This document shows positions 51,047-60,763 of a stretch of 64,000 nt of DNA, one piece after another. This DNA is from Pseudorhodoferax sp047601025. Lineage in GTDB: Bacteria; Pseudomonadota; Gammaproteobacteria; Burkholderiales; Burkholderiaceae_C. Each line of letters begins with the position of its first letter. Within the stretch, counting starts at the first letter, position 1. The stretch is taken from positions 2,976,001 through 3,040,000 of the forward strand of contig NZ_JASGJZ010000001.1 in the NCBI RefSeq assembly GCF_047601025.1, given 5' to 3'. The notes beneath the pieces were generated by a model. That model was not told the DNA's origin and made no database searches. It saw only the letters and a program-made list of their open reading frames with translations. A program made the position numbers and the translations under genes.

Positions 51047-51850
51047 ATGCAGCAGGCCGATCCCACCCCGCGCAGCAAAGGCCTGAGCGCCGTCGGCATC
51101 GCGCTGCTCGTCGTGCTGGCGGCCGCCGGCGTCTGGGCCGTGCTGAAGCACTGGACGGGCCTGCCGTCCGGCGCGACGGCGGCCGGCTACGACTGGGACT
51201 TCGGCGTGCTGTGGAAGTACCGCAGCCTGCTGGTCTCGGGCCTGGTCTACACGCTGGTGTTCACGGTGATCTGCGTGGCATTGGGCCTGCTCGTGGGCCT
51301 CGTTACCGGCCTGGGGCGTCTGGCGAGCAACCCTGTCGTGACGGTGCCGCTGCGCGCCTACATCGAGGTGTTCCGCTGCACGCCAGTGCTGGTGCAGCTC
51401 GTGTGGTTCTACTATGCGCTGCCGGTGCTGACCGGCATCGAGATGTCCGCCGTGGTGGCTGCCACCCTGTGCCTGGCGCTGTACGGCGGCGCGTTCTATT
51501 CGGAGATCGTGCGCGGGGGCATCATCGCCGTCGACCACGGCCAGACCGAGGCCGCCAAGGCGCTGGGCATGACGCGTTGGCAGCTGATGCGTCGCGTGAT
51601 CCTGCCCCAGGCGTTCAAGAAGATGGTCCCGCCGCTGATGAACCAGTCGATCATGCAGTTGAAGAACACCTCGCTGCTGTCGGTGTTGGCGGTGCCTGAC
51701 CTGCTGTACCAGGGCCAGGTGATTGCGCACGACACCTACCGCCCGCTGGAGGTCTACACCTTCACCGCGATCGCCTACTTCGCAGTGCTGTTCCCGATCA
51801 CCCTGTGGGCCAAGCGCATGGAACACGGCGGTGCGCCCAGGGAGGTTTGA
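51047..51850 (+). CDS. Amino-acid ABC transporter permease
   Basis: A 267-aa HisMQ-type permease with one N-terminal helix (about 15-36) and a five-helix core. The EAA loop is QTEAAKALGMTRWQLMRRVILPQAF (split as usual). It includes FRCTPVLVQLVWFYYALP. Only one permease is encoded, so it probably forms a homodimer. Seven bases after the binding protein and adjacent to the ATPase. Confidence 0.94.
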   Translation: MQQADPTPRSKGLSAVGIALLVVLAAAGVWAVLKHWTGLPSGATAAGYDWDFGVLWKYRSLLVSGLVYTLVFTVICVALGLLVGLVTGLGRLASNPVVTVPLRAYIEVFRCTPVLVQLVWFYYALPVLTGIEMSAVVAATLCLALYGGAFYSEIVRGGIIAVDHGQTEAAKALGMTRWQLMRRVILPQAFKKMVPPLMNQSIMQLKNTSLLSVLAVPDLLYQGQVIAHDTYRPLEVYTFTAIAYFAVLFPITLWAKRMEHGGAPREV

Positions 51851-52645
<795 letters not shown>

Positions 52646-52727
52646 GGTGCGGCCCATCGCAGGATCGCCGCTCGGACCGGACGTGCCGAGCCGCACGACC
52701 GACCGCCGCAGCCACCGCGCCCGAAAC

Positions 52728-53402
52728 ATGACCGCATCGCCTGCCCGCCCGTTTCTCGGTGTCCTGATGCTGGACACCCGTTTTCCGCGCCCGCCGGGCG
52801 ACGTGGGCAACGAGGAGACCTACCGCCGGGCGCAGATCCCGGTGCGTTTCCTGAAGGTCGAGGGTGCTTCGCCCCGAAGGATCGTGCAGGAGGCCGACCC
52901 GCGCCTGCTCGATCCTTTCGTGCAGGCGGCCCGGGCGCTTGTGGCGCAGGGCGCGGCGCTGATCACCACGAGCTGCGGCTTCCTGGCGGCCTACCAGTCG
53001 GTGCTGGCAGCTGCGGTGCCGGTGCCGGTGGTGACTTCCAGCATCCTGCAGTGCCAGGGCTTCGCACGGCCGGGCATCGTGACCTTCGACGCTGCCGCGC
53101 TGACAGCAGCCATCCTGGCCGAGGCGCACGTGCCGGTGGGCACGCCGGTCCAGGGCCTGGCCGTGGACTGCGAGATGCACAGGCGCATCCTGCACGACGA
53201 AGAGCGGATGGACCTGGCCGAGGCCGGGCGCGACGTAGTGCGTGCCGCTACAGCGCTGGTGGAGGCGCATCCGGCCGTGCAGGACATCGTGCTCGAATGC
53301 ACGAACATGCCGCCCTACCGCACGGCGGTGGCGACGGCCACGGGCCGCCGCGTCCACGACATCGAGACGCTGATCCTGGCGCGGTGGCGCCAACTCGGCT
53401 GA
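52728..53402 (+). CDS. Aspartate/glutamate racemase family protein
   Basis: A 224-aa protein with the two-Cys layout of the Asp/Glu/hydantoin racemase superfamily: one catalytic Cys in ITTSCGFLA (about 83-91) and the other in LECTNMPPY (about 190-198). N-terminal GVLMLDTRFPRPPGDVGN is shared by a conserved subfamily of unknown substrate. It follows the ABC importer on the same strand after 82 bases. ATG 52728 preferred over an in-frame extension. Confidence 0.86.
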   Translation: MTASPARPFLGVLMLDTRFPRPPGDVGNEETYRRAQIPVRFLKVEGASPRRIVQEADPRLLDPFVQAARALVAQGAALITTSCGFLAAYQSVLAAAVPVPVVTSSILQCQGFARPGIVTFDAAALTAAILAEAHVPVGTPVQGLAVDCEMHRRILHDEERMDLAEAGRDVVRAATALVEAHPAVQDIVLECTNMPPYRTAVATATGRRVHDIETLILARWRQLG

Positions 53403-53409
53403 GCCGGCG

Positions 53410-54669
53410 CTACAGGCCGAAGCGACCGGGCGCGAACGGGGTGGCGTCGATGCGTGGCACCTGTCCCGACATCGCGTCGGCCAGCAACAGTGCCGTGCCG
53501 GGCCCCGTGCTGAGTCCGATGTGCTGGTGGCCGAATGCGAACCACAGGCCCGGGTGTGCACGCGCCGCACCGATGACCGGCCGGCTGTCGGGCATGGTGG
53601 GCCGCCGCCCGAGCCAGGGCGCCGCCTGCAGCCGCGGGCCCAGCGCCAGCGCCTCGCGAGCGGCGCCTTCGGCCAACTGGAGCTGCGCAGTGTCCGGCGG
53701 CGCATCCAGGTCGGCCAGTTCCACGCCGGTGGACAGCCGCAGCCCCATGGCCATCGGCGCCAGCACGTAGCCGCCCGCCGCGTCGTACACGGGCCGCCGC
53801 AGGGTTGGCTCTGCGGCGGCGTAGTGCATGTGGTAGCCACGCTCGTAGGCCATCGGTACGCGTAGCCGCAACTGGCGTTCTAGGAAGGTCCGGGACCAGG
53901 GCCCCAGGGCCACGACGAGATGCCCGGCCGCCAACGGTGCCGCGGCACCGGTGTGTCGCACCGTCCATCCGCCAGCGGCTGGCGCGATCTGCTGCACTTC
54001 GGCCTGCAGCATGCGGCCGCCGCACGCGGCGAACAGGTCAGCGTAGGCCTGCACGACGCGGCTTGGGTCGTCGACCGAGGCGGCGTCCTGGATCCACAGC
54101 GCGCGCGCGAAGATCGGCCGCAGCGCCGGCTCCAGCGCGCGCAGCTCGGTGGGCGAGAGCGTCTGCGTTGCGACGCCGAAGCGCGCGAACGTCTCGCGCG
54201 CGAGACGGCTCCCCGCGAAGCCGGCTTCGGAGCGGTACAGGAAGATCCAGCCGTCGGTGCGCAGCCGCTCGGCGGCACCGGCCTCGTGCAGCCAGTCGGC
54301 ATGGGTGGCCATCGACAGCCGGATCAGCGCGTCGAGCGCGGCCGCGGTGGCTTCGAAGCGGCTGCGGCCGGCCTGATACAGGAAGCGCGCCGCCCAGGCC
54401 AGGTGGCGTCGCATGAATTCCGGCCGGTAGCGCAACTGCACGCCGGTGTTGCGCAGCAGCCGGGGCAGCGCGGTCCACAGGCCGGGATTGTTCATCGGCA
54501 CCAGCGAGCTGCGGGCCAGCACGCCCGCATTGCCGTAGGAGGTTTCTCGACCCGGGGGCGAGCGGTCGATCAGCACCACATCGCAGCCGCGCCGCCGTAG
54601 TTCCAGCGCACAGCTGACGCCCACCATCCCGGCTCCCAGCACGGCCACCCGCTTGTCCATCCGCCTCAT
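53410..54669 (-). CDS. FAD-dependent D-amino-acid dehydrogenase-like oxidoreductase
   Basis: A 419-aa DAO-fold flavoprotein. The FAD dinucleotide motif is VAVLGAGMVGVSCALELRRRG (split here by family residues, about 8-28), with ETSYGNAGV after it and a C-terminal RPVIGAARAHPGLWFAFGHQHIG block typical of DadA. Likely oxidises a D-amino acid to a 2-oxo acid, passing electrons to the respiratory chain. Convergent with the racemase gene (7-base gap). Start ATG 54669 or 54660. Confidence 0.88.
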   Translation of the reverse strand: MRRMDKRVAVLGAGMVGVSCALELRRRGCDVVLIDRSPPGRETSYGNAGVLARSSLVPMNNPGLWTALPRLLRNTGVQLRYRPEFMRRHLAWAARFLYQAGRSRFEATAAALDALIRLSMATHADWLHEAGAAERLRTDGWIFLYRSEAGFAGSRLARETFARFGVATQTLSPTELRALEPALRPIFARALWIQDAASVDDPSRVVQAYADLFAACGGRMLQAEVQQIAPAAGGWTVRHTGAAAPLAAGHLVVALGPWSRTFLERQLRLRVPMAYERGYHMHYAAAEPTLRRPVYDAAGGYVLAPMAMGLRLSTGVELADLDAPPDTAQLQLAEGAAREALALGPRLQAAPWLGRRPTMPDSRPVIGAARAHPGLWFAFGHQHIGLSTGPGTALLLADAMSGQVPRIDATPFAPGRFGL

Positions 54670-54849
54670 CCTCGTCCATCGGGCGACCGCGCCCGGGCGC
54701 TATTGTGGGGCGGGCCGGACGGTGGTTGCGCCAGCGTGCTGCCGCATTGGCGCTGTGCGTGCAAGACGCAGGCCGCGGGGGCTGCCGCTCCGGCAGGGCC
54801 GGCTGCACGCCCGTGTGCACGCCGGCGTTTCGCCGGGGCGCCCGATCGC

Positions 54850-57800
54850 TCAACCGCGCCTGCCGCGTGGCGGCGTGCGCTGGCGCAACGGGCGGCCCGG
54901 ATGCAGATGGCAGGACAGCGCCAGCAGTCGATCGGACAGCGCGTCCAGCATGGCCTGGCGGGCCTTGTCGGCGGTGATCAGCCGCAGCGCGTCGGCGCAG
55001 AGCGACAGCAGCTCCAGCTGCTTGCCGACCGAATCCAGCTCGTTCGGCGTGACGGCGGCGTGGCCCATCACCTGGGTGTAGGCGTCCTGCAGCGCCAGCA
55101 TGGCTGCTTTGCCGGTTTCGCCGTCTTGCGCCAGCGTGCCGTCGAGCAGGCGCTCCACCAGCACCGCTTCGGGCTGCATGATCAGGTTCCAGGCGGTGGG
55201 ATCGGACTGGGCGAGTTGCGCCGCCTCCTGCCCGCACAGGCGCGCCGATTCGACGGCGGCCTGGCGCTGCGCCGCATCGGCCTGCAGCAGCGCTTGCAGC
55301 GCGAGGTGGTTCAGCCCGGGGTAGGGCTGCAGCCGGCCGGTGGCGGGGTCGCGCTCGCCTGCGGCATAGGCCTGGGCGCTGTCCTGCAGCGCCTTGTCCA
55401 GCTTGCGGCCCAGCGTGCGGCGCTGCGCCGCGGTGGCGCCGGGCGCCAGCATCTGCCCGGCGTAGAGGCCGGCCAGGCGTTTGTAGGCGCTGGCGCGCAG
55501 CGCGCTGCGCTCGGAGTTGTACAGGCGCTCGAAGCGGTCGTCCGCGCGCGCGGCGAGCAGCCGGTCCAGGTTTTCCAGCCGCGCCAGCGCCGTGCGGATC
55601 AGCGCCTCGCCAGCTTCGGAGTCTCCCTGCTCGCTTTGCTTGGCACCGAGACGCGCCTCGATGTTGGCCAGCCGCTCGATGTCGCGGATCGGCACCTGGC
55701 CCAGGCTGTCCTCGATCTGCACCGCGCGCAGGTAGGCCTCGCGGGCCTGCTCGAACAGGTTCAGGTCGAACCAGGCAGCCCCCAGCGCCGACTGCATCGC
55801 CGGCAGTGCGATCCAGCCGGGCGGGCAGCGCTTGGCGACCATCTGCTCGATCTGCCGCGCATGGCTGCTGCGGCCGGTCTCGGCCTGCTTCGTGTGTGGC
55901 CGGCGCAGTTCCACGCGAATGCGCGCGAGGCGGTCGAGGAACTCGTCCGGCGAGGCGAAGCGGCCGTCTTCGCCAGGGCCGTCGGCACCGTCGGCACGCG
56001 GCTCGGCCAGCCAGCCCGGGTCGCCGTAGGCCTGGAACGCTCCCCAGGTGATGTCCGCAGCGTTCTCGCGCCAGACGCGCCGGCGCGCCTCGAACACGGC
56101 CTCGCCGAAGCTGCGCCGGTGCAGCAGAAGCTCCTCGTACACGGTCTGGCCGAACAGCTGTGCCAGGTCGTCGCTGACGGCCCAGCCGGCCACCAGCACG
56201 CAGCGCACGCCGATCCGGATCAGCTCGCGCGCGACGCTGGCGGCCAGCTTGTTGCCGTCGCTGGCGAAGCCGATCTTGCCGAGATGGCAGCAGTTCAGGA
56301 ACACCATCTCGGGCACGGCTTCCATGGCCTCGATTTCGGCTGCCGTGACCAGCAGGCCGTCCGAGAGCAGCACGCCGCTGCGGCGCTGGCCGTCGGCGTG
56401 CAGCAGCTCGAACACGCCATGCGCCGAGATGTGCAGGAAGCGGTAGGCCTTGCGGTACAGCGCGGCCAACACGTTCTTGGCCGGCTGGTCGGCGCCGATG
56501 ACCTGCTCGACCTTGTAGCCCAGGCCTTCGAACACGCGCACCACGGCCCGGGCCTCGGCCTCGGCGCCGGGCAGGGAATCGGGCGCGCCGGACGGGCGCT
56601 CGGGCGTGCCCGGAAAGGCGCGCACGAAGCCGTCGAGCGAGGGGTTGCCGATAACCAGTGCGTCGCGGCCCAAGCCTTCGCGCACGCCGCGCCGGAAGTC
56701 GTTGCTGGCCAGCTGGCGCACGACGGCCGTGCGCAGTGCCATCGGCAGGCGGTCGTCGTCGCTGCGCCGCGGGTCGTCGGCCAGCATCAGCTCCCAGGGC
56801 AGGTTGGCGGTGGTTTCGTCGACGACCAGCACCACGCGGGCCAGTTCGCGCGCGGCGTCCTTGAAGTCGTGCGGCACCATCAGTTGGAACAGCATGCGGC
56901 CGAAATCGTCCTGCCACTGCGACGAGGCGATCTGCTGGCGCACCAACTGCTCGACCAGCTCGGGCTGGCGTTGCAGCAGCTGTGATTCGGCGCGCGCACG
57001 CTGGCCCACGTACAAGAAGCGCAGCCGCGTGGCCAGGCGCGTGCGCGGCGCGTCCGGCCCAGCCGCCGCCGGCGGCGCGTTCTTGTGCGCGTCGGCGTCG
57101 GTGATCATCAACCGTGGCCAGTAGGGGTAGCTGCGGCTCTCGAACAGCCGTTGGCGGCAGCCGTCCTCGCGGCGCAGTTCTTCGTCCAGCACCAGGGCGG
57201 TCTTCAGCGCAGCGGCCGTGGCCTCCAGGCGCGGGCGCAATTCGCGCAGCGCATAGACGGCCGTGATCGCGGTGTCCAGGTACAGCTCGACGATGTCCAG
57301 CCGCGTCACGCGGATCGGCAGGCCGGTGGTCTGGTGGAACTTGGCGTTGGCGTCGAGCACGCCACGCACCAACGCCTCGACCGAGCCCGGGATGGTCATG
57401 TTGGCGCTGGAGTTGTAGCCCAGCAGCAGCGTGGCCAGCGGCAGATCGCGCGGCGTGCGGCCCAGCACGTCGGCCGTCTGCAGCAGGTAGCGCAGCACGC
57501 CCGTGCGCACGGCTTCGGCCAGCGCGGTCTGCGACAGTGCCCCGTCGTACGGGCCGAGGCCCGTGACGATGGCGCCGCGCAGCAGGCCATTGCGGCGTTC
57601 CAGTTCGTTGGGGGCGCACAGCACCGAGGTGGCCGTGCCCAGCGGGCCGGTGTACAGGCCAAGATTGAAGCGCTCGCTGAGCTGGCCTTGCAGCAGCTCC
57701 TGGTCGATCAGCGACTGCGGGCCCGCGATCGTGTCCTGTTCGTAGTGGCCGACCATGATCGGCTGCGACACGAAGCGCAGGTCCATGGCCTTGACGGAGA

Positions 57801-60729
57801 CGGCCAGCCGGCGCTGGGCACGCGGCGCCACGCGCTGGCGCACCGAGCCGCCCATGAAGCCGCGCTGCAGCGCGTCGACGTCGTCCACTGTGGGCGGGCC
57901 CGCGTCGTAGCGCATCGGCGCCGTCTGCTCGATTGCGCGCCGCGCCGGCGGCGCGGTCGAGAGCTTGGCGGTGCTGCCGACCGTCAGCAGGTCGACCAGC
58001 GCATCGAAGTGCTCCGGCGTGGCGGTCAGGTCGCCATGCCCGGCGTCCATGTAGTAGAAGCTGCCGATGCCGCCGATGCGGCCGGAGGCCCAGGTCACGG
58101 TGCCGTCCCCGCGCGTGGTGCCGACCATCTTGAGCTGGTTGTTTTCCTCGCGCACGCCGCAAGGCGTGTTGCGGGCGACGCCGAACACATAGATGCTCTT
58201 GGCCGCGTAGGCTTCGGGCAGGGCAGGCGTGCCGGCGCCGTCCTGCGTCCACAGCCAGCTGGCGGCATCCAGCACGTCCTGCCCGGGCTGGCCGACCTTG
58301 CCGTGGCCGAACCAGAAATCGCGCACCTTGCCTTTGAAGTCGATCCAGGTCTGCTGCTGCTGGTAGTCGTACAGTCCGCCGCCACCTTCGTCGCCCTGGA
58401 ACATGTCCTTGAAGCCGGGCTTGGGCAGCAGCTGCAGCGCGCCGCGGAAGCCCGCCACGATGTCCAGCACCTCCTGCATGTCGTGCGCGACGTCCAGCCG
58501 CACCAGCGTGCGCAGCATGTCGCCCTTGCCGATCAGGTTCTCGACCATGGAGTGGGCGCCCTGGTGCGGCGTGCCCAGCATCACCAGGCGCGCGCCGTCG
58601 CGGCGCATCAGCGCGTCCATGACCGGGCGGCGCTTGTGGATGGCCGCGCGCACGACCAAGCCGCCCATGCTGTGCGCCAGCAGCCGGATCGGCTGGTCGG
58701 TCTCGCGCAGCAGCCGGTCCAGCAGCGTGGCCAGACGCTCGGCCAGCACGTCCAGCGGCTGGCGCCAGTCGTAGGCGAAACGCTCCACGCGGTGGCTGCG
58801 CAGCAGGTCGCGGCACAGCGGGCCGTAGAACAGCGAGAACAATTCCTCGGCCTCGATGTCGGGCTCGCCGAACTTGATCTTCTTGAGCCCCCCGGTGGCA
58901 ATGTCGGCCGGGTCGAACCAGACGCGGTCGCTGCGGCCGCGCTTGAGGTGCGAGCCCATCACGCCCGGCAGCAGCACGACGACCGGGAGATCGTGGGCGG
59001 TGGCGTCGCGCGAGGCTGCCGCCAGGGCCAGCGCCTCGGCGTACTGCGCCGGGCTCGGCAGTGTCGTGAAGGCGCTGACGGCGGCCGTGTCGTCGACGAC
59101 CAGCCAGTCGCGCAGCGCGCTGCGCGTGTCCAGGTTGTCGAAGTAGCGAAAGTGGGAGACGTCGCTGCCGCGGTCGAACAGTACGCGGGCCTGGGCCTTG
59201 GGCGCGACGCCGGACAGCATGGCCCGGGTATCGACGACGAGGTCGTTGTCGGTGTTGTCGAAGAACACGAAGTCGGTCAGCAGCACGCCCAGGCGTGCCA
59301 GCAGGCTGCCGCCCTCGATGTCGCCGGCCACCACGGCCATCCGGATGCCCGGTTGTACCGGTGCCTCGCGCAGCAGCCGCGCCATCGGCGAATCGGGCAG
59401 CATGGCCTCGATGCCGGGTACCAGGTGCGGATTGGTGCGGTTCTTCGCGATGTCGATCACGACGCGCTTGAACGCCGCGTAGTACGGGTTGCCGAAGAAG
59501 TACGGCACCAGGCCGATCAGCGACAGCAGGCTGGACAGGAACAGGTCGAAGTTCGCGCTGGCCAGCAGCGTGCCGTTCGCCGGGCTGGCCACGCGTACGT
59601 AGCGCTCGACCACGATGCGGCGCTGGCGCAGCAACTCGCACAGTTCCAGCAGTTCCTCGCGCTGGCGCGCGTGCATGTCCGCCATCTGGCCGAGCACACG
59701 CTCGGCCTCCTTCGGGTCGGCATCGCCGGTGCCCGGGAACGGGTAGGCGTAGGACTTGACCAGCGAGCCGAAGTCCGCCAGGCACAGCAGGTCGCCGACC
59801 AGGCCGCCGCGCGAATGCGTGACCAGGCAGATGCGCGCGTCCTGCGGCAACGCGCGGGCCAGCGCCAGCGCGTTGCCGATCGGGCTCTCGGACAGCGTGC
59901 GGTGCTCGAAGGCGTAGATGTGCTGGCCGAAGCGGCGCTCCAGCAGGCCCCACAGGTCGCGGTCGGCTTCGCGCAGGTCGCCGAAGCTGCCTTGCGTGCT
60001 GGAGCCGGTGCCGTGCACGAATACCAGCATGGGCGGCAGCTTGCCGTCCTTGGCGTCGTAGCGGTCGGTGGGCTCGACGTCGCCCTCCTTGTGGAAGTGC
60101 ATGCGCCGCAGCGCCTCCTTGCCGGCGCGCAGCCCGCTCCAGCGGTACAGCGCGCCGGGTTCGGCGTTCAGCCGCGACTCCACGGCCGCCATCAGCGCCT
60201 TGGTGCCGAGCCAGCTGACACCCAGTTCGGCGGCGGACTGCACTGCGCCGTCTTTCAGCGCGTCCTTCATGATGTCGTCGGCGCGGTCGCCGACGACCAG
60301 TGTGAATACCTTGCGCACCAGGCCGCCGACCGCATCGCCGAAGAATCCGCGCGGCGCCGCGGCGTCGGCGCGCAGCTTCTCCAGCAGGATCTCGCGGTTC
60401 GGGCCCAGCAGTTCCGGGTGGGTCTTCTCCAAGGCTTCGTGCAGCCGCCGGGCGTTGCCGATGAAGCTGCTGCCGTCCTCTAGTTCCAGCACCACGACTT
60501 CGTCGCCGGCTGCCGGCTGCGACTGCTCGGCCCGGCCCTCGGCATTGCCGCGCGCGGATGCGCCCACGTCGTAGCTGCTGATGGCCTTCAGGTAGCCGGG
60601 TGGCAGGAAATCGTGCTGCGGGCCCGTCTCGTCCTGCGGCGCCGAGCGCCGTGCCGGCTGCAGCAGGGCCGGCAGAGCGGGTTGAGCGTCCTGGCGGCCC
60701 TTCAGCCGCAGTTCGATGGCGTCGGCCAT
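54850..60729 (-). CDS. Giant protein with two alpha/beta-hydrolase regions and a CHAT protease domain
   Basis: A 1959-aa protein without signal peptide. Region 1 (about 230-330) is an alpha/beta hydrolase: FVHGTG (237-242) and the nucleophile elbow THSRGG (Ser 306). Region 2 (about 582-900) is a second one of LCAT/lipase type: LLPGVMGSH (586-594), AHSMGG (Ser 687), GTPHQG (719-724) and a late DAGHGD with a candidate catalytic His 898. A central part (about 970-1200, with VGHYEQDTIAG) is unassigned. Region 3 (about 1300-1570) is CHAT: PWELM (1311), HISAHG (His 1437) and LNCCHLG (Cys 1480/1481). The tail (about 1640-1830) is helical and TPR-like. AGGAGG precedes the ATG. It lies 34 bases after a caspase gene. 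Defence or death role is inferred. Confidence 0.88.
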   Translation of the reverse strand: MADAIELRLKGRQDAQPALPALLQPARRSAPQDETGPQHDFLPPGYLKAISSYDVGASARGNAEGRAEQSQPAAGDEVVVLELEDGSSFIGNARRLHEALEKTHPELLGPNREILLEKLRADAAAPRGFFGDAVGGLVRKVFTLVVGDRADDIMKDALKDGAVQSAAELGVSWLGTKALMAAVESRLNAEPGALYRWSGLRAGKEALRRMHFHKEGDVEPTDRYDAKDGKLPPMLVFVHGTGSSTQGSFGDLREADRDLWGLLERRFGQHIYAFEHRTLSESPIGNALALARALPQDARICLVTHSRGGLVGDLLCLADFGSLVKSYAYPFPGTGDADPKEAERVLGQMADMHARQREELLELCELLRQRRIVVERYVRVASPANGTLLASANFDLFLSSLLSLIGLVPYFFGNPYYAAFKRVVIDIAKNRTNPHLVPGIEAMLPDSPMARLLREAPVQPGIRMAVVAGDIEGGSLLARLGVLLTDFVFFDNTDNDLVVDTRAMLSGVAPKAQARVLFDRGSDVSHFRYFDNLDTRSALRDWLVVDDTAAVSAFTTLPSPAQYAEALALAAASRDATAHDLPVVVLLPGVMGSHLKRGRSDRVWFDPADIATGGLKKIKFGEPDIEAEELFSLFYGPLCRDLLRSHRVERFAYDWRQPLDVLAERLATLLDRLLRETDQPIRLLAHSMGGLVVRAAIHKRRPVMDALMRRDGARLVMLGTPHQGAHSMVENLIGKGDMLRTLVRLDVAHDMQEVLDIVAGFRGALQLLPKPGFKDMFQGDEGGGGLYDYQQQQTWIDFKGKVRDFWFGHGKVGQPGQDVLDAASWLWTQDGAGTPALPEAYAAKSIYVFGVARNTPCGVREENNQLKMVGTTRGDGTVTWASGRIGGIGSFYYMDAGHGDLTATPEHFDALVDLLTVGSTAKLSTAPPARRAIEQTAPMRYDAGPPTVDDVDALQRGFMGGSVRQRVAPRAQRRLAVSVKAMDLRFVSQPIMVGHYEQDTIAGPQSLIDQELLQGQLSERFNLGLYTGPLGTATSVLCAPNELERRNGLLRGAIVTGLGPYDGALSQTALAEAVRTGVLRYLLQTADVLGRTPRDLPLATLLLGYNSSANMTIPGSVEALVRGVLDANAKFHQTTGLPIRVTRLDIVELYLDTAITAVYALRELRPRLEATAAALKTALVLDEELRREDGCRQRLFESRSYPYWPRLMITDADAHKNAPPAAAGPDAPRTRLATRLRFLYVGQRARAESQLLQRQPELVEQLVRQQIASSQWQDDFGRMLFQLMVPHDFKDAARELARVVLVVDETTANLPWELMLADDPRRSDDDRLPMALRTAVVRQLASNDFRRGVREGLGRDALVIGNPSLDGFVRAFPGTPERPSGAPDSLPGAEAEARAVVRVFEGLGYKVEQVIGADQPAKNVLAALYRKAYRFLHISAHGVFELLHADGQRRSGVLLSDGLLVTAAEIEAMEAVPEMVFLNCCHLGKIGFASDGNKLAASVARELIRIGVRCVLVAGWAVSDDLAQLFGQTVYEELLLHRRSFGEAVFEARRRVWRENAADITWGAFQAYGDPGWLAEPRADGADGPGEDGRFASPDEFLDRLARIRVELRRPHTKQAETGRSSHARQIEQMVAKRCPPGWIALPAMQSALGAAWFDLNLFEQAREAYLRAVQIEDSLGQVPIRDIERLANIEARLGAKQSEQGDSEAGEALIRTALARLENLDRLLAARADDRFERLYNSERSALRASAYKRLAGLYAGQMLAPGATAAQRRTLGRKLDKALQDSAQAYAAGERDPATGRLQPYPGLNHLALQALLQADAAQRQAAVESARLCGQEAAQLAQSDPTAWNLIMQPEAVLVERLLDGTLAQDGETGKAAMLALQDAYTQVMGHAAVTPNELDSVGKQLELLSLCADALRLITADKARQAMLDALSDRLLALSCHLHPGRPLRQRTPPRGRRG

Positions 60730-60763
60730 GGTCGCCTCCTGGGTGGGTCGAACGGGTGCGGGA

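Noticed and set aside
54038..59953. A 1971-aa minus-strand frame overlapping the CHAT protein
   Set aside because: It is a shifted frame of the CHAT gene; the 1959-aa frame has the coherent motifs and a strong ribosome-binding site.
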